This document shows, in pieces, positions 10,895 to 22,499 of a stretch of DNA of 64,000 nt. Position 1 is the stretch's first letter; each line of letters starts with the position of its first letter. The DNA comes from Aricia agestis (taxonomy: Eukaryota > Arthropoda > Insecta > Lepidoptera > Lycaenidae), in NCBI RefSeq assembly GCF_905147365.1, contig NC_056427.1:1803001-1867000 (forward strand), given 5' to 3'. The position numbers and the translations under genes are program-made. The notes beneath the pieces are model-generated. The model saw only the letters and a list, made by a program, of their open reading frames with translations. It was not told the origin of the DNA and did not search any database.

Positions 10895-11283
10895 ATTTAT
10901 CCAGTCGAAGTTGAATAATTGTGAAAGAGGGGTTTCAAAGTTAAATATGTAGTTTGATTGCAGGTGCTTAAAAGGGCACGAAAAAAAATGCGAAAAAAAT
11001 TTGTGCTGTACAATATTTTACAAAATAAATCCGTAAAGACAACAGCTGGAAATTCCTGGATTTTTTTTTTGTTTTATTTTCTTTACCCGACTTCTTTATT
11101 TCTTATCTGTTTTGAAGTTGTCAATGCTCAGCTTTTATACATTATTTTCACCGCTTCCGCTCGTAATTCGCACCACGGCTGTGCAGCGAAACATCACCTT
11201 TGTCACACCGACAACTAGGTCTGACCCTTAGAATGACAGTACTTATCAAATTGTGTCAATTATTAATTATTAATTATTATTTA

Positions 11284-11470
11284 CTAATTTCGTTTATCGC
11301 GCGGGAACCGTACATTTTTCCGGTATAAAAAGTATCCTATGTCCTTTTCCGGGATTCAAAGTATATCCATAAAAATTTCAGCAAAATCGGTGCAGTGGTT
11401 TAATCGTGAAAAGGTAACAGACTGGCAGACACACTTTCGCACTTATAAGGTCATATCCATACTAATATTA
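11284..11470 (-). mobile_element. Hel-A Helitron
   Basis: Reverse copy: 'cgcgcgggaaccgtac', 'tccttttccgggattcaaag', 'cagcaaaatcgg', then the CCATACTAATATT terminus. The 5' terminus is fused into an inverted repeat with the adjoining bases. Confidence 0.75.
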
Positions 11471-11494
11471 AAATATTAGTATGGATATGACCTT
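11447..11494. repeat. 23-bp perfect hairpin
   Basis: The Hel-A terminus is mirrored: 'aaggtcatatccatactaat' (continuing ATT) pairs with its reverse complement after two central bases. The mirrored arm includes flanking bases beyond the usual terminus, so local copying rather than a second insertion is likely. Confidence 0.85.
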
Positions 11495-13975
11495 CCTTTT
11501 ATAAGCGGCTAGCTAGTACATATCCCATGGGCACACTACATTTTTCGATAGTTCCTATGCGTTGTACACAATCGATCACAATAAGAATAGCCACTTTTAG
11601 AACAGTCAAAACTAAAAGTCAATGTACTGTAGACCAGAGTTAGCGTAAAATGGAACTTATTCCATCGCAATAAAGCACAATCAGAGGCAAATCCCGAACT
11701 GGCCGCCTACGTTCTTTGAAACCGATAGCATCGCGGCAAACCCTTTGATGTTAGCCCTCAGGAATTATGCCCTGAGCACGTAGGAGTTTTTTTATGGCAA
11801 CGAGCAGACAGATGGCCTGATTGCAGCGATTAGCCTGGAACTTGGAAGTCACAAGTGCATCTATATCTTGGAAAACTCGAGCCGATTGAAGAAACTGTAG
11901 ACTTATTCCGGAAGCTGACCGCTTAGTGCCGAAGTCTCCAAAACCTTATCTAACCATAAAAATTTAGGTACGCCAGTATTTTGTAAAGTCGTGGTATTTC
12001 CTGAAGCTAGCTCATTCATGCCGAGCAGTGGCAATGAAGTAAGAAATCAGACATGTTAAAAATACATTAAATTGTTAAAATAAGTAAAATACCTACACTA
12101 AATTGTTAAAATAAGTTAAAATATTTGTTAGGAGGGGCCTGGGGCACCAATATACAGGCTTCGGCTTAGTTTGGGCTCCAAGTCTCCCACAAATTACTAC
12201 ATTGTAAACAAATTACTACATTGTAAAAAAAAAAGACAGCAATAATATTATGTGATATTTTGGTACATTGAATAAAACTTTCCTAGAAAAGAGGCTCTTA
12301 AAAATCTCAAACTCGAAGAAGACATTCAAATCTTGAATAAGAGTTTCTAAAATTTGAATTTACACGTGATTACGAAAGGAAAGACGTTTCAATCGAAATT
12401 TTGGGTGGTACATGTTGAAAAGATGGACAGGAATTGGTGCATGTTCAATGAAGCGATTGACTTAAGTAGGTATGTTTTAGGATGTAAATAAAGACATTCA
12501 AAATTCTAATCAGAAGATATATTGATGTTAGAAACTGATACAGAGTTAAGTACGATCTGTATACTTATGTGGACGTGAATTTGATTGTCAACACTTTTTG
12601 ATTTTTTACGATATTTATTATTTACGATTGGTATAATTTTCTAAAACTAATCGTATAGCAAATAATAATAGTACATAAGTATTGCATTGAGGCAACGGCG
12701 TACAGCCTCAATGCCAAAGTACTTGCTAGATTTTGTTAATAAAGTATAAAAAGGGGAAGAAGGAGTTTGCCGCGGAATTTTAAAATTCAAATAAAAATAG
12801 AAAAGAAGATGAAGAGAATTTTCCGAGCTCCGCGCGCTAACTTGTTTTCGCATATTTTATATTTAATTTCATTAGTTTCATATTTACAATTTTGTTTTAT
12901 TGTCATAATTTAGTGTTTTAATGTGTTTCTTTCAATATATTTTAATTAACTTTTACGCGAGTGTGTTTCTTATGACAAAAAGTCCCGCCACCCGTGTACA
13001 GACACCAGCACTAAATTTTCATTTACAATAATCGTAATTCATTATGGGCGACTATAATGCTATCAATTTAACATTTAAATGCATTATCGAGAAAAGTAAA
13101 AAATGAATTAAAGCGGGTATTTTGAAAAGAAGTGACTCATACCAACTACTGTGTAATTTTAGTTATTTTATTTATTGTAAGCAGTGATGTAACAAATCCA
13201 GCAAACAATAAATCATTACAACTATTTACAATAAAATACAAAGTTTACTTGTTAGTCCCAAAACATTACAGTACCAGAATTAGGAATGAGTAATGACACA
13301 TTATAGCGAACACTGGAAAGCATTCGATATAGTGTGCCACGTAATATGAAACTATGCCAAAAATTGCAACATGCATTTTATGCTCAAGATAATTGATTCG
13401 CGCTGAAACTGAGCTGCGTTGCTTGCCAAAATGCTTTTGCTCGTTACAATAGCGGTATATAAATCATATTAAACGTCCGGTGTGCCACCAGGGTCAAGTC
13501 TTGGTACATTTCCTTTCGTATATTATAAAATTACTATGTTTTAAAGTGTCGTTTTTTAAAATTGCAAGTATATAAAAGTAAACATTGCAGTAATGATTTC
13601 GATCAACACGTTTCCTTTCATCAAACCAAATTTCAACCTTTCATTACATTCACTCACAGATTTTAGTTCAAAGCAATGATTTATTTCTAATATATCGTTC
13701 TGTGAATTCATATTGATATCCACTGGATCTATACGAGATTTATTATTAGTAATGGACGTATAGACTGTAGATTTATAATGTATAGTTTTGGCCCGCCGAT
13801 TACTACGGTATAGCCACACTATAAAATATCTGAGCTATGTCCTTGTCCCAATAAATCAGTAGATACAGGCATACATATTATAAGTGGAAAGGTATATTGC
13901 TTTCTTTCCTACGCCACGCCGGCGGTTCACACTTCCACATCTTACGAATGGTCACGTGTCTAGACTTTTCAAAGG
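11495..13975. other. No gene recognised
   Basis: About 2.5 kb, AT-rich. Contains small tandem pieces near 12060..12230 ('aaattgttaaaataagt' twice; 'caaattactacattgta' twice) and scraps of a SINE-like 'ggcaacgagcagac' near 11797. No exon or complete element was found. Confidence 0.45.
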
Positions 13976-14305
13976 TTTTTTTTTTCAATAGAAATAAGGG
14001 GGCAAACGAGCAAACGGGTCACCTGATGGAAAGCAACTTCCGTCGCCCATGGACACTCGCAGCATCAGAAGAGCTGCGCGTGCGTTGCCGGCCTTTTAAG
14101 AGGTAATAGGGTAATAGGGGAGGGTAAGGAAGGGAAGGGAATAGGGGAGGGTAGGGAAGGAAATAGGGTAGGGGATTGGGCCTTCGGTAAACTCACTCAC
14201 TCGGCGAAACACGGCGCAATCACTGTTTCACGCCGGTTTTCTGTGAGGACGTGGTATTTCTCCGGTCGAGCCGGCCCGTTCGTGCCGAAGCATGGCTCTC
14301 CCACG
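13976..14305 (-). mobile_element. SINE-B, full length
   Basis: Poly(T) at the left, then 'aaataagggggcaaacgagc', purine-rich GGGTAAGG/GGGAATAGG units, and the head (reverse of CGTGGGAGAGCCATGC) at 14288..14305. Confidence 0.85.
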
Positions 14306-15312
14306 TTTAAGACTCATCCAATTTTTTCATCTCAAAATATCTATCTATATCAGATCAGTCATAACTCGTATCTATTTTAATGCATGTAAGATTAATTATT
14401 GGGATGATCATACGGTTAAATTAATGATAGACGTTGGGAGGATGTATTATAACATAGTATATTGTGACGGACAGACGTACAGCCACTTGGTCAGAGGTTA
14501 TTTTAATTTTATGCTTCGTTAGATCGATCAGGAGCTGTAATTATATTTATTTTTAGAACGCACGTGGTACTGGCATCTTAAGAGGCAAACGAGCGTTTGT
14601 TGCACTTAATAGGAAGTATCGCATACACCGGATATGTTGTAGGTGCTTTTATAAGATTTCCACTCTTAGTCATCAAGAAATTTACTGTTGAAGATCCGCT
14701 GACTTTATCTGTGATGTGACTTTTGCAATATGCTAGATATAAACAAGCAGATCTGGTAGTTATTTGCTGTGTTAGTATTTTAATTTTTAAGGGGATTATT
14801 GTATAAAGTGTAAAAGAATTTAAACGTTAAGTAATTCCAAGGTTGTAGTTTTAGAAACATTTGATCTCATGAACTATTTAATGCTTGTTCACGTCCGAAT
14901 CAAAGAAAAGAAAGAGATAGAAAGTAAATACATCGAAGAAAACCAACTAAGGAAACATAAATTATTTAGTACACTAATCAATAACATTTCAGCGCAAAGC
15001 TCTAGGCTTAAAGATTCAACTGAAAATAAATTCTTATACATTGTATTAGAGATGAAATTTAGATTTCCACATTCGAACGTTTGAGTTGTTGAAAATTAAA
15101 CTCTGGAGCACTGACGCAAGGTTTGTTTCAGTTTGTAACATCACAGCGAATAAAATACGGATTTAAAGGATTATAAGATGGTAGTTAATCATATTGGAAT
15201 GATCATTTGCCTGTGAAATTGCATCAGGCCTTGCATGACTCAATCCTGATTCCTGACCTGATATTAAATTTGAATAATCTTACTTAGCTTGATTGCATCA
15301 AAGTCAAACGTA
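14306..15312. other. No gene recognised
   Basis: AT-rich. Includes short plus-strand frames at 14292..14522 and 14869..15084 without motifs or splice context. Confidence 0.45.
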
Positions 15313-15719
15313 TAACCTAAGAGCCAGGGACAGCCAGATAGAAGCTGAAAGTTTTTCTGTATATGACCCCTGTAGAGGTAAGAACGATAAGCAACTATGA
15401 AGTTTCAGTCGCGGTTACTTCAGGAGGTATCCAGTTCTGAAGGTCTACATGACCTTCGATGAAGTGTAAAGCTTAATCTTTTATCTTATTTTATTCGGTA
15501 TAACTGTAGGTAGTTATATCGTCTTCCATCGCCGGATATTTTTGACAGTTGTTTCCAGTGGGAAACAACTGATTTTATTAGACTTTGAGGTGGTCAGGCC
15601 AGTGTCTAATAAAATCTAAACTTTAAGAGTGTCTGTCTTATAAAGGTGTCATAAATATACGGGAAAACTTCAGCCTTTATAAAATGACGTTAGCCTGGTT
15701 GTCACTGGCTCTTGGGTTA
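15313..15719. mobile_element. TIR element, 'AAGAGCCAG' family
   Basis: Left TAACCTAAGAGCCAGGGACA and right reverse TAACCCAAGAGCCAGTGACA form inverted ends of about 20 bp with weaker pairing further in. Inside are a CAGTTGTTTCC hairpin (15546..15571) and a 12-bp inverted pair 'gattttattaga'. Part of the body recurs at 37062..37295. Confidence 0.65.
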
Positions 15720-15987
15720 TTACACAAATCAACTTTTAAATAGCAACCAACGAATTCGTAGAAAGGGTTTTAATAATCAAATAATTTCGGTGATAAGAAA
15801 CACGAATAAATAATTAAATATGCGTTTGAGGAAGGAAGTGGGTTTGGAATTCCAATTTGGAATTACGAATTGCAAGTCGTGATGAGAATTTTAGAATCAC
15901 ATTTTTACCCGAAGCAAAAATTGGGGAACCAATTTGTAAGAAATAAAATTTGATGCAATTGAAGCTCATGGGGATAATCAACAAAAA

Positions 15988-16169
15988 CTCTAATATATAA
16001 AATTCTCGTGTCACAGTATTAGTGCACTCCTCCGAAATGGCTCAACCGATTTTAATGAAATTTTGTATTTACATTCGTTAGGCCTCAGAATAGGTTTTTC
16101 TCTACTTTTTATAGTGTCAATACTCGAAATAATTTATATGGCAAAACAGCGTTTGCCGAGTCATCTAGT
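15988..16169 (+). mobile_element. Helitron-like repeat, third subfamily (Hel-Z)
   Basis: Starts TCTAATATATAAAATTCTCG, contains 'ggctcaaccgattttaatg', and ends 'gtttgccgagtcatctag' followed by T. Both ends fit a Helitron. A reverse copy is at 46240..46365. Confidence 0.7.
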
Positions 16170-16292
16170 ATTTTTTTAATGTCTCGGAAGTGTGTGTTTT
16201 ACACTAAAATTACACCAAAGAAAATTTTAGCTTATACCATAATTTATGACGATGAGCAATATTTCCCGACAAAATATAACCACCATCTTTTA

Positions 16293-16412
16293 GACTCAAG
16301 ATGCATCTCGGCTCTGTGATTGGTTGGCTGTCAAAATTTGGACCAATCACAGAGCCGAACCGCGTCTTGAGACCGGGTCGCATCTTAAGTACTGACTATT
16401 TATACCAGCCAA
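16293..16412 (-). mobile_element. MITE-L, truncated
   Basis: Shares 'caagatgcatctcg', the hairpin GGCTCTGTGATTGGTTGG / CCAATCACAGAGCC and 'ctgactatttatacc' with the intact copy at 45344..45510. One outer end is missing. Confidence 0.65.
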
Positions 16413-16647
16413 GTCGGTGAAATGCATTTTATGAGCTATGGCCCTTCGCGAATTCAACCGGTCGGCCCATGATTTCTCTGGCGAAAGTTTTTTGCATATT
16501 AATGATCGATCTTGGATAAAAACGGTGACAGGACGCCTACCTGGAGTTCTTGGAATTTTAGGGTTTTTTGCATCTGCAAATTCAATTTAGATACATGTTT
16601 CACATGAAACGATGATGAAATGAATGAAATGAAAAGCCACAGATTAA

Positions 16648-17048
16648 TAAGGATGGGTTGCACCAACTTACTTTAACTATAACACTTTAACTATAACTGT
16701 AACTGTAACTTTAACTACAATGCAAAATGTCAAATCTTTGGTTAAAGTTAAAAATGGACGCCATTAAGGCGCCATATTTAACCATAACCATAGAGCTCGA
16801 CAGGGCTTTAAATGCACGTGGCAAAAAAAGGAACTAACGCTGTCATCATACAAAAACGCCATTTTTGTCAGTTCTCCTTTACTAGCAGCGCCCCCGCCCA
16901 CGTTCTCATAAAGCCTTGTCGGACCAGCAACGTCTTCTGTGGTCAAAGTTAAGGTTAAAGTTAAATTAGCCTTAACTATAACCATAACTTTAACAATCTT
17001 TAACCATAACTTTAAATTTAACCACGCCTCTGGTGCAACCCAACCTTA
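16648..17048 (+). mobile_element. MITE-H with embedded MITE-I
   Basis: Outer ends TAAGGATGGGTTGCACCA and, inverted, TAAGGTTGGGTTGCACCA: 17 of 18 bases match. Subterminal regions are runs of TTAACTATAAC-type units. The middle (about 16790..16925) is MITE-I, 'agctcgacagggctttaaat' to 'aaagccttgtcgga'. The same junctions occur in the copy at 53863..56837. Confidence 0.75.
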
Positions 17049-17078
17049 ATAGTTACTACAGATAATAAGACACCTTAA

Positions 17079-17278
17079 TCCATACTAATATTAAAAATGC
17101 GAAAGTGTGTTAGTGTGTCTGTCTGTCCTTCTGTTACCTCTTCACGCCCAAACTTTTTTTTTAATTTAGTATGGAGATACTTTGAGTCCCGGTAAAGGAG
17201 ATAGGATACTTTTTATCCCGTAAAATGAACGGTTTTCGAGCAATAAACGAATTTTGGTGCACCGAAGCCGGCATCTAG
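17079..17278 (+). mobile_element. Hel-A Helitron, full length
   Basis: TCCATACTAATATTAAAAAT at the left and CCGGCATCTAG followed by T at the right. A 'ttttttttaatttagtat' stretch replaces part of the core. Confidence 0.8.
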
Positions 17279-17616
17279 TGTATCTCTGCTTTTTTTTTAA
17301 CAGCATGTAAAGCTTGCATTTTAACAGCATGTAAAGCTTGCATGACGTGTCGTTAGAGGGAGACGGAAGATGTCAGCGCGTTCGTGATGGAACTGTCAAA
17401 TTTATCAAACCGTGCGCACGTCAGAATCCTTTTTGTGGTATCGTGCGTGGAAAAATAAAAATAATGAGGACACACCTTCCCAGTGATTGGGTACATTTGT
17501 GATGAAAAGTGGTAGTTCTAAAGATTTTAAAACAGCGGGGCTAAAATGGTCGCTTTGTAGAATCATAATAATATGATTCTTAAAATAGCAAAATGGCCAC
17601 TCTGCTTGCAATTCAT

Positions 17617-17720
17617 GTCTACAGATCGCCAAGGCTTTATAGATGTGGCGAAAAAAGGAGAACTTTACGTGCTTGCCCCCGCTCACGTTCATAAAAAGCC
17701 TTGTCGATCTGTAGTAATTC
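17617..17720. mobile_element. MITE-I, short copy
   Basis: Inverted ends 'ctacagatcgccaaggcttt' and 'aaagccttgtcgatctgtag'. The centre is deleted compared with 25938..26085. Confidence 0.7.
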
Positions 17721-17734
17721 GTACTATAGTTTGT

Positions 17735-18210
17735 GCGTTTTAAGATGATATGGGTGACAGATTTCATATTCCTTGCTACGGGTTTTTTTTTACAAGAAAA
17801 CAAAAAAAATCTAAATGTAATAAATTATATTCCATCTACAAAAACAAATGTTTCCTATAATAATTGTAAATGAATAAAAACGAAAGTTGCTAAATGCTAA
17901 CTTATTAATATAAAATTATAAATATTAACTGTGAAAAATTATTGTTACGAAAACATTTGAAAAATTTCAGATGCATGAAACGGAACTTATGTCAATAGAG
18001 ATTGACTCTGTTGAATCGAAATCAAATCGATAAAAAAGGGCGGCCATCTTAAATCGCCGGCACCACTGAAATGTCAGTACGAAATCGATAATTTCGATTG
18101 CAATTCCTTTACGAAGTGATTCGATATTTTTAAATTATCGATAAATTTTTATTAGGTAACTTCCCTACTATTGTCAATTAAAATGTGTCACGCATATCAT
18201 CATAAAACGC
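17735..18210. mobile_element. 476-bp TIR element inside MITE-J
   Basis: Ends GCGTTTTAAGATGATATG and, inverted, GCGTTTTATGATGATATG, continuing with weaker match. 'actatagttt' of the host element is present on both sides, as a target duplication would leave. The interior has 'aaatcgataatttcgatt'-like short palindromes and no transposase. Confidence 0.65.
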
Positions 18211-18312
18211 ACTAACTATAGTTTGACATTTGTCAGTTTGACAGTTTTGACAATTCATTTGCTGAATTGATTGAGAGGAATTGCTAAATGTAACTACATA
18301 TTTTAGCCCCGC

Positions 18313-18927
18313 AGGACATGGTATTATGTATTGATAGAAAAAATAATATTTGTAAGGTCCCAAAGAGTTACAAGTCCAAGATTGTACTGGCAAAAATAAT
18401 GTTTATGTTTTAAGAAGGGTTAAAGATTTAATCAATATAATATTTAGAGCAAGAAAATAACTTAGTAAAGATGTTGAAAGCGATGATAATCCATCAAAGT
18501 ATTAAAGCAGGTCGGATAAAAAAATAACTGCGGGTATATTATGACTAATAAATAAATTTGTAGAGAAAATAAAAATTAAGAAAGTGCACGACAAATATAA
18601 AAAAATAACTGTAAAAGCAGAGTAATCGCTGATCTAACCAAAACTTTTTTTCAAATATTTCTTATTTCTGTAACCACTTCTCTACACAACTGTCCTCACG
18701 CTCCGGTGGTCCTGGGTCCAGCAATTCGGTCTCATTATCAATAATAATATCGTTACCAAATGGTCCAACGCTTCACAAAATACCAGTGGAAAGACCAATC
18801 AGGCGTACGCAGGGGACCAATATTTTGCATACTATTATTCTTTTGATTGTACAATAGGAAACCCTTTTGTGACTAACTAGTTAACTATGCAGTTTCATAA
18901 TATCTCATAGTATGTAACATATAATAT
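18313..18927. other. No gene recognised
   Basis: AT-rich; no repeat ends or splice-flanked frame seen. Confidence 0.45.
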
Positions 18928-19003
18928 ATCCATACTAATATTATTAATGCAAAAGACATAATAGACATACGTCTATTATGTCTTTACACCCAAACCGCTG
19001 AAC
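18928..19003 (+). mobile_element. Hel-A 5' fragment with a hairpin
   Basis: TCCATACTAATATTATTAAT, then, in place of the TCTG microsatellite, a 14-bp perfect inverted repeat AAGACATAATAGAC / GTCTATTATGTCTT (18953..18984, loop ATAC), then 'cacccaaaccgctgaac'. Confidence 0.7.
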
Positions 19004-19867
19004 AAAGGACATGAGGTAATTTCCATACAATGTTGGTCTAAAAAAAACTGCGCGGCCAGACCTAGGATTATTTAAAATAACTAGGCCATATTAAGAACTT
19101 AAAAAAATATGTGGACTTAACCCTGTAGCTGCATTTTTTTATATCAGGTATTATATATTATTTTTATGAGTTACCTACGTACGAAAACCTAAATAACTAC
19201 TAAATGACGTATAGTAACAGTGTTAAATTCATACAATTAGTTTAAGGTATGTATAGTTATGGTGGTAGGCATCAGGTAGACATCCTGAAAAAAATTGATT
19301 CAAACTCAGAAATAAAACATTTTTTATTTTAATTATAAATAACCTAGCTATTGGAAATATTCTTAGTTCTGGCCGAATTTATTTATTTTTAGACCAGAAT
19401 GCCTGATGTCCTTTTGATGAAATTTACTATACTTTGAGTCTCACAAAAGACATGGGACTATTCAATATTTATCCTGTAGGTAACTACTAACTAAGTTCTA
19501 TTATCGGATATTTATATCAAGGCAATTTTAAGGTGCAAAAGATAGTTGGTGCAAATGGTTTAAAAATTAAATAATTCAAGGTATAATTCAATTTATTATC
19601 TAATTATATTTTAATGTTTAAATTTTATCTTCTAATTACATACATTTTACGACCAAAATATTTTATTTTGTTGCTCAAATTATGTAAATAACCTTTATTT
19701 AACATTAAATTTAATTTTGGGTACGGTATTTTATTTTAACTAATGTTTATAGGGGTCACCTTTATTAATTCAATTATTTTTGAATTCTGAAGAATTTTAT
19801 ATAATGCATTCTCTATGAATAAAAAATCATATTCACACAATATTTGTTGCAAATTTTTAATTTATAT
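19004..19867. other. No gene recognised
   Basis: Very AT-rich; nothing identifiable. Confidence 0.45.
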
Positions 19868-20093
19868 TACTAGATGACGCCCACAACTCCATTTCACCAA
19901 AATTAGTTTATCGCGCGGGAACCGTACATTTTTCCCGAATAAAAATTATCATATGTCCTTTCCCGGGACTCAAAGAATCTCCATACCAAATTTCAGCAAA
20001 ATCGGTTCGTGAAAAGGTGACAGACAGACAGATAGAGAGACGTACAAACAGATAGAGAGACAGGCACTTCTGCATTTATTATATTAGTACGGA
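19868..20093 (-). mobile_element. Hel-A Helitron, full length
   Basis: Reverse copy from CTAGATGACGCCCACAAC to the TCCGTACTAATATA terminus. The microsatellite part is expanded (GACAGACAGATAGAGAGA twice). Flanking A and T on the element strand fit Helitron targeting. Confidence 0.85.
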
Positions 20094-20789
20094 TCTAATC
20101 AACTGCCCATCAAAATTGTTTTAATGAACTAAAATAATATCATCAAACTACGAAGCATGAAAATAATTATTATTTATCCCCTATTGTGAGTGACGCGTGT
20201 CCATCACCTGCCTACGCCATCTTGTTAGGGTGACCAACATTTTGAATTTTTCGGGAGAATTTCTAAAATGTAAAGTACACAGGTAACAATCCTAAGAAAT
20301 GTTGAATCAAAGTAATAGCAAAGGAAAGTGAAATTGTCACAACTTCATACCTCCTAATACAATATTTGCCATGAATCATCCCGTAAAATAATTGAAGCCA
20401 CATCAAAATCGATTGAGTATTTCAAAAGATATGAGCGAACATACAAAAAATACTTTCATCAGCGGCTCTTAAGCGTGACGTTACTGAGTATACAGATTGG
20501 CATTAAAAATTGCGCAAAACCCAGATAAAAGAGCTTTGAGAACCATTAACTAGTGAGTACGAACAAAAAATTGGGGCAAACAAATATAGTCCATGATATA
20601 TGTTAAAAGCATTTGCCCAACTAAATATAGATGTTACATAATAATGTAGTAGGAATGTCGGATGCTTCCGCATTCACTGTCTATCGCGGGCTCTTAGAAA
20701 ACTGGCGAGAAATATTAACTAACCATCATTGACCTCTGTTTTACTTTTTTTAAGCTCTCTATAAATTGAGATGAATGTTCATTTTTTTA
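20094..20789. other. No gene recognised
   Basis: AT-rich spacer; no termini or exons seen. Confidence 0.4.
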
Positions 20790-21050
20790 AGTAAAACTGG
20801 AGAACTGGCTGAACCGATTTGGCTAATTTTGGTCTTAAAATATTTGTGGAAATCCAGGGAAGGTTAATGTCAGGAACAAAGGGATACGAAGTTCGCCGGG
20901 TCGCACCGACAATCGTTTATACATTTTACCGAGATAATAAGTATCCTATGTCCTTTCCCGGGACTCAAAGTATCTCCATACATAATCTCATCAGAATCGG
21001 TTTATCTGTTTAAGCGTGAAGAGACACTCAGTCTGACATACATATTCGCA
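20790..21050. mobile_element. Two abutting Helitron fragments
   Basis: A plus-strand piece with 'ggctgaaccgatttggctaa' and 'gaagttcgccgggtcgc' (about 20800..20910) meets a reverse Hel-A piece with 'tcctttcccgggactcaaag' (about 20913..21030). A 64-codon frame spans the junction by chance. Confidence 0.55.
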
Positions 21051-21418
21051 TATTTAATTTTAGATTCTCGTAATCGCTTGCCATGAGGCATTCCGTCGAC
21101 TCGTTGGCCGAAGCTTTACAATGCTACACTTACTATTACAAAACCAATATTTTTACCGCATGGTTCAATGAACTCCTTTGTTCGAGCTGCTTTACATCTC
21201 AATTCAGGTTCAAGGCGTGTAGAAATACATTTTCGAATACAAATACTACGAATTCTTTTCAGTTAAAAAGTATACTTAGCAAGAAAATTTCTTGTACATA
21301 TTCTTTATTTATGTATTATATTGGTGATTTTTGGAAACTTTTTTCTTAATAATTTAATCCAATTTATAAAACTATCTTGTACCACTCTACCTATAGAAAA
21401 TTAACAACAAAAAATATT

Positions 21419-21530
21419 TTATGTCCTTTCTTGGGACTCTATACCAAATTTCAGCAAAATCGGTTCAGCGGTTTGGGCGTAAAAAGGTACTGACATACAG
21501 CCATACTTATTTTTTTATATTAGCATAGAT
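21419..21530 (-). mobile_element. Hel-A Helitron, 5' half
   Basis: 'tcctttcttgggactc', 'cagcaaaatcggttcagcgg' and a degenerate terminus; the 3' half is lost. Confidence 0.65.
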
Positions 21531-21616
21531 CTTGAACTACTTTACCTAGAGACAAAATATAATCTAAAACCACGCTAATTAACTTCATAGTCTTTATAAA
21601 TCACTTATATTTTGTC

Positions 21617-21826
21617 TAAGGGTAAGACAAACGAGCGTAATTTTGTGACTCGTGAGTCGCAGAATTTCTGCCGCGTAAATATCTTTTCATACAAATCATG
21701 ACTCACAAAATTACGCTCGTGTGAATCAAACAGACTTTTGTATGAATCTGATGCAGCAGAATTTCTGCCAGCCGAAATTCTGCGACTCGCAACTCACAAA
21801 TTACGCTCGTTTGGCTTCACCCTAAA
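21617..21826. mobile_element. MITE-K, fold-back
   Basis: Left 'ctaagggtaagacaaacgag' pairs with right 'ctcgtttggcttcaccctaa', and the pairing runs on through 'cgtaattttgtga' and 'gagtcgcagaatttc'. A second copy is at 45119..45347. Confidence 0.75.
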
Positions 21827-21908
21827 ATAAAAAAGTTTTGTCCAAAATTTTTCAAACTCATGGTTGCCATCGTGGGCCGTGGCATATGGCAGATTTGCAA
21901 GCCCACCT

Positions 21909-21998
21909 TTACCTCATTGTTAGATTTGCTTCAATTCTGCGAATCGCATTATGTTTCATTTGGTCAAAGGCCTTACAATAGTCCAAAAAATTACAAAT
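21909..21998 (-). pseudogene. Non-LTR retrotransposon reverse transcriptase, fragment
   Basis: The minus strand translates to a stretch with FLDYCKAFDQMKH, matching the F-x-D-x-x-K-A-F-D-x-V-x-H block of LINE reverse transcriptases. It has a stop just downstream and no continuous frame around it. A dead relic of about 30 codons. Clade not assigned. Confidence 0.65.
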
Positions 21999-22448
21999 AG
22001 CCATATCAGTTGGAATCTTGACCATCGGCAAAAGTGTGTTTTGAACTGCATATTATGTTCCGTTTGAATGATTTGATTTTAAATTACAGGAACATAATAA
22101 AATATTTTAACGAAAAATTACAATTAACATTCATAATTCATTACTAACTTTATTACATATTTCGTTGATTTACGACTCGGCTTTTAAAACAAATATGTAT
22201 ATAGAGAAAAGATTTGTTTGTTTATTTAGGTGGTTATTTTTATTTTGTGGATACAAAATCGCGTGAGACATCTAACTAGTTACAAAATATATTTATCGGT
22301 GGTCTCTTAAATCAAGAGGTTTATTCGTATCTAACTGTTATCATAACATTCCTGTCTAAAAGGTAATTTTGGTCGGCGCCAATATAAAGATTTAAAATAT
22401 GCCAAATGTATACCACCGCATCAATGAACCATCAACTCTACCACTTGT

Positions 22449-22499
22449 ATATAGAGTGTAAAACAGCGGACCCAAAACAGCGCCCTGTGGAACACCTTT
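22449..22499 (-). pseudogene. Non-LTR retrotransposon reverse transcriptase, fragment
   Basis: The minus strand reads KGVPQGAVLGPLFYTLY, the conserved GVPQGSVLGPLLF block of LINE reverse transcriptases. In a single element this block should lie downstream of the KAFD block. Here it lies upstream on the minus strand, so it is a different relic from 21909..21998. Confidence 0.75.

Larger units (their letters stand above)
17534..18312 (+). mobile_element. MITE-J, split by two insertions
   Basis: Left end AGCGGGGCTAAAATGGTCGC at 17534; right end 'ttttagccccgc' at 18312. Comparison with the intact copy (38378..38584) shows a MITE-I at about 17617..17720 and a second TIR element at 17735..18210 lodged in the middle. 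Confidence 0.75.

Noticed and set aside
17405..17803. 132-codon minus-strand open frame
   Set aside because: It is composed of MITE-J and MITE-I sequence; no domain and no splice context.
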